NCBI GenBank assembly: GCA_013151965.1
Contig: JAADHF010000065.1
Coordinates: 45,301-109,300, forward strand
Source of the DNA: Spirochaetota bacterium
GTDB taxonomy: Bacteria > Spirochaetota > Spirochaetia > SZUA-6
Direction: 5' to 3'
DNA length: 64,000 nt
The translations under genes and the position numbers were made by a program. Under the pieces are notes generated by a model. That model worked only from the letters and a program-made list of their open reading frames with translations. It did not search any database and was not told where the DNA came from. Positions 60,101 through 64,000 of the stretch are shown here, one piece after another (position 1 is the stretch's first letter; each line of letters starts with the position of its first letter).

Positions 60101-60392
60101 GGTCGGAGAGTAGAAGTTCCAGAGCCATTTTTCTGGCGCTTTTTACATTCTCACTGCAGGAAGATATAACCATCCCCTCGCGTACCTTTGCAGCACAGGA
60201 GGGAACAAAACCTCTTGCACCTTCCACCTCTACGATGCATACCCAGCAGGAACCGTACGGTTCCAGCCTGGGATCATGGCACAGGGTGGGGATTATAACT
60301 CCCTGTTCCTCTGCGACATCCAGTATTGTTTTCCCCTCCGGAACCGTCAGTTTTCTGCCGTCAAAATTTATGGATACCTGTTTTTTACTCAA
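57114..60392 (-). CDS. NuoG-GltD fusion subunit of a putative electron-bifurcating NAD(P)H:ferredoxin complex
   Basis: A 1092-residue iron-sulfur flavoprotein. N-terminal [2Fe-2S] cysteines 38, 49, 52 and 66; His98 with Cys102, 106 and 110 for a NuoG-type cluster. A GltD/NfnB-like domain follows with FAD motif AIVGGGPAGLSAAYYL and NAD(P) motif VAVIGGGNTAIDAAR plus YRRTRNEMPA. Next come ferredoxin clusters (CILCARCIRIC, CISCGQCVSACP) and a further cluster (YCSRCSVGC with KLCKKGRF) of the molybdopterin oxidoreductase type. The last 330 residues are a degenerate NuoG/FdhF-like domain with an alanine-rich linker near residue 995. This order resembles the large subunit of Sporomusa-type Nfn (Stn). 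A formate-dehydrogenase diaphorase partner is the main alternative. Confidence 0.85.
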   Translation of the reverse strand: MSKKQVSINFDGRKLTVPEGKTILDVAEEQGVIIPTLCHDPRLEPYGSCWVCIVEVEGARGFVPSCAAKVREGMVISSCSENVKSARKMALELLLSDHYGDCKAPCTLACPSGIDIQGYVGLIADRKYAEALRLIKKDNPFPSVCGRVCPRPCEDACRRNLVDEPVAIDWLKRYTADLDLFSGRSYDPPLAPKTGRRAAIVGGGPAGLSAAYYLVQAGIDVTVFEGMEKAGGMLRYGIPDYRMPQDVLDLEINTILRLGVELKTNMRLGRDMELSDLKKDYDAVILAIGAWKSRNLRVPGENHRDVLSGIEFLRDIAMGRDVKIGKRVAVIGGGNTAIDAARTSLRLGAEEVSIFYRRTRNEMPAHHTEIDDAIAEGVDVRYLVAPAAVEADGDSLKSIELIKMKLGEQDASGRRRPVPVEGSNFKVAADTVISAIGQYADSLPLEGMEELLDKRSYLTGDEYTGATAVEGIFAAGDLLTGPGIAIRAIAGGKYAARSVLQYFEGKTPEYQTEFLSKKDDLLPVVSGDFKDEKRILREKMKTLSPEERKYSFKEIELGFTEEQAVKEAERCLECGCQDLYECKLKEYALEYNAVAARFLGEVKKHPVDTSHPFIAREPSKCILCARCIRICLEVQGIGALGYMYRGFSSLVVPSFDVPFGEEQTCISCGQCVSACPVGALTEKVQMGVKDGIAIGKTIPLKERAEEGYCSRCSVGCSVEYRYHGSLLTRITDRNKAVNSGKLCKKGRFEQSFLNIPVPEKPIDVNGSGIGFSPAGLKVKEYLLKSKNPVMEISSYLAIEVIDAFADKAQERGIRVIPRDIAGVDSGWLDLLKKTESEAGFFTGNHARTVILAGDIEGANNVVFTECYRMKKEGVFDLWIAGSDSESAKRAASRVYPGISEFGAALKDAEALGTVDIIVNPEDISSAYGKAAESDIITRLSSAYDRGRTRVTLFWNSRNASYLLRKIYGNNSDVPVEVSAEVSAGASAGEPGKKAGPGIPPDLELIVGDDGSCIDNPNGKKTPDGAATEDSDVKKVVWGRKWDGKHLLIPLKNAFWINGTFEPSGRNSGKGAGVKHVSAGRLDKNEIDAVVLF

Positions 60393-62176
60393 GATATTAC
60401 TCCTGCTGTTATATCGCCCGTAGTTATTTCTATCGCATCAAAACGACATACCTCCTCACAGAGCCCGCACTTTATGCAGAGGTCAGAAGCTATCTCATGA
60501 ATCTGCCGCCTTTCACCATGGGCAGCCCCTGTCGGGCAGACCCGTACACAGAGTGTACATCCCGTACAGTTTTCCGGTATCACCCTGAACCGTATAAGAG
60601 CCTTGCACTTCTTTGCAGGGCATTTTTTCCGCAGTATATGATCCTCATACTCTTCCCTGAAATACTTCAATGTAGTCAATACCGGGTTTGGAGCCGTCTG
60701 ACCCAGGGCACACAGCGAAGCCGTCTTTATTTTTGCCGCAAGTTCTTCCAGTTTATGCATATCTTCCATCCCGCCGTGCCCCATGGTAATTCTTTCGAGA
60801 ATCTCAAGCATTCTCTTTGTGCCAATTCTGCAGAAGGTACACTTTCCGCATGATTCGTTCTGCGTAAAACTTAAAAAAAAGCGTGCAACATCTACCATGC
60901 AGGTGGATTCGTCCATGACAACCATTCCGCCCGATCCCATTATTGCACCCGTAGAGGTAAGAGAATCGTAATCGACAGGCGTATTTAAAAGACTCTCAGG
61001 TATACATCCTCCCGAAGGCCCGCCAAGCTGTACAGCCCTGAACTTTTTATCCCCCTGTATTCCGCCTCCGATATCAAAGATTACCTCGCGCAAAGTAGTT
61101 CCCATGGGAACTTCCACCATTCCTCCGCGTTTTATTTTCCCGGCAAGTGCAAAAACTTTTGTGCCCTTGCTTTTTTCCGTTCCTATTTCTGCATATACAT
61201 CTCCGCCCATCCTGATAATTGCCGGTACATTGGCAAGAGTCTCCACATTGTTTATGTTAGTCGGAGCACCCCACAGGCCCTTTACCGCAGGATAGGGAGG
61301 TCTCAGCCTCGGCATTCCTCTCTTTCCCTCGATAGACGCCATTAAAGCCGTTTCTTCTCCGCAGACAAAAGCCCCGGCGCCTTCCTTTATATGAACATTA
61401 AAGGAAAAACCGCTGTTCATTATAGAATTACCTAAAAACCCTTTAGCTTCCGCCTGGGCAATCGCTATCTTAAGTCTTTTAATGGCAAGAGGGTATTCCG
61501 CCCTGACGTAAATAAAACCTTCATCCGCTCCGATTGCATACGCCCCTATTATCATACCTTCCAGAACCGCATGAGGGTCGCCCTCCAGAACCGACCTGTC
61601 CATAAATGCACCGGGGTCGCCTTCGTCTGCATTGCAGATCATATACTTTTTACCGCCATTGGATTTTCCCGCAAAACCCCATTTTAATCCCGTGGGAAAT
61701 CCCGCACCGCCGCGGCCCCGAAGTCCGGAGGTTCTTATCTCCTCTATTAACTCTTCGGGAGTCATCCCGAAAAGAACTTTTTTAAGCGCTTTATACCCAT
61801 TTGCTTTGATATATTCATCCATATTCTCAGGATCGATTATCCCCGAATTTGCAAGAACTATTTTTTTCTGCTTTGCAAAGTACGGATAATCCGGTTTTAC
61901 AAGCCAGTCTTCGATAACTTCTCCGCCATGTATATGTCTGTTTATAATTTCCTTTGCCCGTTTTTCATCGACCTCTCCGTAGAGATACTGCTTTCCGCCG
62001 CTCTCCCGGATTCCGACAAGAGGTTCCCTGTGACACGCTCCTATACAGCCTGTAGGTTTTACCGATATATTCGATGACGATTTTTCCGCTTCTTCTGCGA
62101 AGATATCATACGCACGACGCGCTCCCGCAGCGATGCCGCAGGAACCGAAACCTATAATAATTTCACGTTCTGGCAT
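60389..62176 (-). CDS. NuoF-like NAD(H)-binding FMN/iron-sulfur subunit
   Basis: A 595-residue subunit as in HydB/HndC. N-terminal thioredoxin-like [2Fe-2S] domain (GSCGIAAGARRAYD, KPTGCIGACHREP), then the NuoF core with FMN/NADH segments GRGGAGFPTGLKWGF and CNADEGDPGAFMDRS, the [4Fe-4S] site SCGKCTFCRIGT, and two C-terminal ferredoxin clusters (CTGCTLCVRVCP and CIKCGLCEEVC). It overlaps the next gene by four bases and the NuoE gene by one (TAATG), so the three subunits are coupled. It would oxidise NADH in the complex. Confidence 0.94.
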   Translation of the reverse strand: MPEREIIIGFGSCGIAAGARRAYDIFAEEAEKSSSNISVKPTGCIGACHREPLVGIRESGGKQYLYGEVDEKRAKEIINRHIHGGEVIEDWLVKPDYPYFAKQKKIVLANSGIIDPENMDEYIKANGYKALKKVLFGMTPEELIEEIRTSGLRGRGGAGFPTGLKWGFAGKSNGGKKYMICNADEGDPGAFMDRSVLEGDPHAVLEGMIIGAYAIGADEGFIYVRAEYPLAIKRLKIAIAQAEAKGFLGNSIMNSGFSFNVHIKEGAGAFVCGEETALMASIEGKRGMPRLRPPYPAVKGLWGAPTNINNVETLANVPAIIRMGGDVYAEIGTEKSKGTKVFALAGKIKRGGMVEVPMGTTLREVIFDIGGGIQGDKKFRAVQLGGPSGGCIPESLLNTPVDYDSLTSTGAIMGSGGMVVMDESTCMVDVARFFLSFTQNESCGKCTFCRIGTKRMLEILERITMGHGGMEDMHKLEELAAKIKTASLCALGQTAPNPVLTTLKYFREEYEDHILRKKCPAKKCKALIRFRVIPENCTGCTLCVRVCPTGAAHGERRQIHEIASDLCIKCGLCEEVCRFDAIEITTGDITAGVIS

Positions 62177-62634
62177 TATTTATTTCCTTTAGTCTTTTTA
62201 AGGATCTTTTTAAGCTTATCCCCTGTAAGCTTGCCGTAAACTTCACCGTCTATCATCACAACAGGCGCAAGGGAGCAGCAGCCCAGACAGGCGACTCTCT
62301 CGATGGTAAACAGGCCGTCTTCCGTTGTCTTCCCGGGAACAGCGGCAAGCTCGTTTTCTATGGTCTGATCCAGCAGATCGGCACTGGATACATGGCAGGC
62401 CGTGCCGTGGCATACCTTGATAATGTGTTTTCCCATAGGTTCGAAACGAAACTGGGCATAGAATGTAGCCACCCCGTAGATTTCGGCGGATGATTTTCCC
62501 GTTACCCTTCCTATTTCCGCCATCGCGTCCTCGGGAAGATAGCTGAATATTTCCTGTGTTTTCTGAAGAAGGGGAATTACATTCCCCTGTTCTCCCGACC
62601 ACTCTTTAAGAAGTTCATTAAATTTTCTTTCCAT
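62176..62634 (-). CDS. NuoE-like [2Fe-2S] subunit
   Basis: A 152-residue thioredoxin-fold ferredoxin subunit. N-terminal helices QGNVIPLLQKTQEIFSYLPE, FATFYAQF-like ATFYAQFRF, and cluster cysteines in VCHGTACHVSS and VACLGCCSLAPVV. ATG 62634 follows AAAGGG and lies 58 bases inside the end of recQ. It forms the smallest subunit of the complex encoded downstream. Confidence 0.94.
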   Translation of the reverse strand: MERKFNELLKEWSGEQGNVIPLLQKTQEIFSYLPEDAMAEIGRVTGKSSAEIYGVATFYAQFRFEPMGKHIIKVCHGTACHVSSADLLDQTIENELAAVPGKTTEDGLFTIERVACLGCCSLAPVVMIDGEVYGKLTGDKLKKILKKTKGNK

Positions 62635-64000
62635 GAAATCCCTTTTCCAATACTCGTTAATCTATACTTAAAGAAGCCTCTTTTCGGCATCAAGAAGCGC
62701 CTGGATTGTAACATTGATTGCAGAGCTTCTTCAAGATTATTTTTGCTCCAGTTACACAGAAGTCCGAATTCCCTGAATCTGTCCGGGTAATCCCCGGCTG
62801 TCGCATAACTTAATGTTCCTTTTAGGACCTGTACTGCGGTTTTTAAGGAAAACAGTCTCTTATGTTTTGCTATAAAATTCTCGATCTCATTAAACCCTTC
62901 AGGAAGATTAAGAACTTCTCCGCTGCACACGTCGCACCCGCTGCATTTAATATTTTTCCAGTCCATCGCGGAAAGGAGCTGTTCCCGCCTGCATACTTCA
63001 TCATTTAAAACATATTTAAGCATTACGGAATATCTCTCCCTGTCCACTTTATCCGAAAGCTCTTTAAAGAACAAAAAATCATCTACCGAATATAATAAAA
63101 CCGCAGATGCACCGGTTCCGTCCCTTCCGGCTCTGCCGCTTTCCTGCAGGTACGACTCCACAGAACGGGGAATGTCATAATGAATAACCGTTCGTATGCC
63201 TCTCTTATCGACCCCGAGACCATAGGCGGATGTTGCACAGAGAATTCCGTTGTCCGATTTTAAGAACCATTCCTCTATACTCCTTCGTTCTTCATTTGTT
63301 AAACCGGCATGATAAAACTTCAGATTGATAGATACGGATTTGTTGCGCTCAAAATACAGGCTGAGCCTGCGTGCCGTGCCTTCCGCTCTCTTCCGCGACC
63401 GTGTAAATACAATCATCGGTTTATTCTCTTTTAAAACAGCTCTCTGGAGCTCCATGCCTTTGGAAATACATGGCATCACGGAATACTTAATATTCGGCCT
63501 GTCGGGGTTCCCCGCTACAAGAAAAGGATTCCTGCCCTTAAAAAGGTACTTTTTAATCTTTTTAAGCACCATTCCCGAAGCAGTTGCAGTGAATGCGGTA
63601 ACGGAAATACTGCTAAAATTATTTATAAATTCATCGAGCTTTAAATATGACGGGCGAAAACTCTCCCCCCATTCCGCAACACAGTGAGCTTCATCGATTA
63701 CTACCGATGAAATCCCAAGCCCTTTAAAAAAAGAAATATTCCTTTTAAGAGAGAGTGCTTCCGGAGTTGTAAATACTATTCCGACTTCTCCCTTTTCGAT
63801 TCCTTCACGTATTTCTCCATACTCCTTCTCCCTGATCCCTCCCCTTACCACACCAACAGAAATATCCCTGTCCTTAAGCCGCTTTACCTGGTCCCTTAAA
63901 AGTGCAAGTAAAGGCAGGACAACAACGGTAATACTTCTTTTAAGTACGGCGGGAAGCATATAACAGATAGATTTCCCGCTTCCCGTTGGCAGTACGACAA
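62577..64000 (-). CDS. recQ: RecQ-family DNA helicase (N-terminus beyond window)
   Basis: A superfamily-2 helicase that unwinds DNA 3' to 5'. At the right edge the Walker A motif PTGSGKS is visible; then LLALLRDQVKRL, Walker B region VIDEAHCVAEWGESFRPSY, TATAS, and helicase motif VI in YLQESGRAGRDG. A RecQ zinc-binding region follows (VCRREQLLSAMDW with CSGCDVCSG). The C-terminal winged-helix region is short. Only a few dozen N-terminal residues are missing. The 3' end overlaps the NuoE-like gene by 58 bases. Confidence 0.94.
   Translation of the reverse strand, partial: VVLPTGSGKSICYMLPAVLKRSITVVVLPLLALLRDQVKRLKDRDISVGVVRGGIREKEYGEIREGIEKGEVGIVFTTPEALSLKRNISFFKGLGISSVVIDEAHCVAEWGESFRPSYLKLDEFINNFSSISVTAFTATASGMVLKKIKKYLFKGRNPFLVAGNPDRPNIKYSVMPCISKGMELQRAVLKENKPMIVFTRSRKRAEGTARRLSLYFERNKSVSINLKFYHAGLTNEERRSIEEWFLKSDNGILCATSAYGLGVDKRGIRTVIHYDIPRSVESYLQESGRAGRDGTGASAVLLYSVDDFLFFKELSDKVDRERYSVMLKYVLNDEVCRREQLLSAMDWKNIKCSGCDVCSGEVLNLPEGFNEIENFIAKHKRLFSLKTAVQVLKGTLSYATAGDYPDRFREFGLLCNWSKNNLEEALQSMLQSRRFLMPKRGFFKYRLTSIGKGISWKENLMNFLKSGRENRGM

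Noticed and set aside
57114..60392. Catalytic formate dehydrogenase
   Set aside because: The C-terminal Mo-pterin-like domain is short and lacks the Sec/Cys catalytic region, so the subunit is better seen as an electron-transfer protein.
1..64000. CRISPR array, IS element, prophage, tRNA or rRNA
   Set aside because: No spaced direct repeats, transposase, phage structural genes, cloverleaf or ribosomal RNA segments were recognised in any gap.

Overview
The window looks like a chromosomal segment of an anaerobic or fermentative bacterium, most likely a spirochaete (Spirochaetota). This is inferred from the mixture of families: many small lipoproteins with short lipoboxes, a FapA/DUF342 protein, a short four-cysteine L28, a compact NFACT protein, DUF4382 and FecR-type envelope proteins, and purine-fermentation and electron-bifurcation type genes. 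It has moderate G+C and tightly packed operons. No rRNA, tRNA, CRISPR array, insertion sequence or prophage was found. No gene-free stretch exceeds 300 bases; the longest are 1013-1285, 25158-25430 and 35117-35381, and they hold promoters.

Layout. 1-1012: start of acetyl-CoA synthetase, running off the left edge. 1286-14767 (minus): a purine/urate catabolism operon of the selenium-linked type, in transcription order FAD subunit, 2Fe-2S subunit, molybdenum hydroxylase, YgfK, SsnA, YgeY, a threonine-synthase-like PLP enzyme, a second molybdenum hydroxylase and YwbE. 14867-21352 (minus): a signalling operon (response regulator, FapA, multi-PAS hybrid kinase, PIN-PhoH ATPase). 21508-24436: a D-2-hydroxyacid dehydrogenase divergent from a mercuric reductase that has a MerR-type operator but no merR beside it. 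24513-28587: envelope genes, including a permuted papain-fold lipoprotein. 28758-32296: an ECF sigma factor, a CBM48-bearing anti-sigma-like protein, two exported proteins and an outer-membrane barrel, forming one operon.

32356-35116: a HisD paralogue with altered metal ligands, and folC. 36587-39893 (minus): a PadR regulator, a HAAS/DUF4097 membrane protein and two short-chain dehydrogenases behind a consensus promoter whose spacer holds an inverted repeat. 40062-43485: parvulin, HdeD, a membrane protein, a macro-domain protein and an RqcH-like NFACT protein. 43588-46819: MEMO1-like, AMMECR1-like, membrane pseudokinase and TerB-like genes. 46836-49551: a FecR-domain protein divergent from a GAF histidine kinase. 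49613-55363: a DMT transporter, a lipoprotein, L-lactate dehydrogenase, a UroD-family methyltransferase-like protein, a ketopantoate reductase-like protein and L28. 55397-64000 (minus): recQ, a three-subunit NuoE/NuoF/NuoG-GltD complex resembling Sporomusa-type electron-bifurcating transhydrogenases, and the NAD(P)HX repair gene nnr.

How the parts work together. The purine operon and the flavin/iron-sulfur complex both move low-potential electrons between NAD(P)H, ferredoxin and substrate, which fits a fermentative lifestyle. LDH and acetyl-CoA synthetase are consistent with that. Several operon-first genes have a sigma70-like -10 hexamer only 5-10 nt before the start codon and no Shine-Dalgarno sequence, suggesting a set of leaderless transcripts. 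The most system-like unfamiliar unit is the sigma/CBM48 anti-sigma/exported-protein operon, followed by the MEMO-AMMECR1-pseudokinase-TerB operon. All functional calls rest on reading motifs by eye; no database search was possible.
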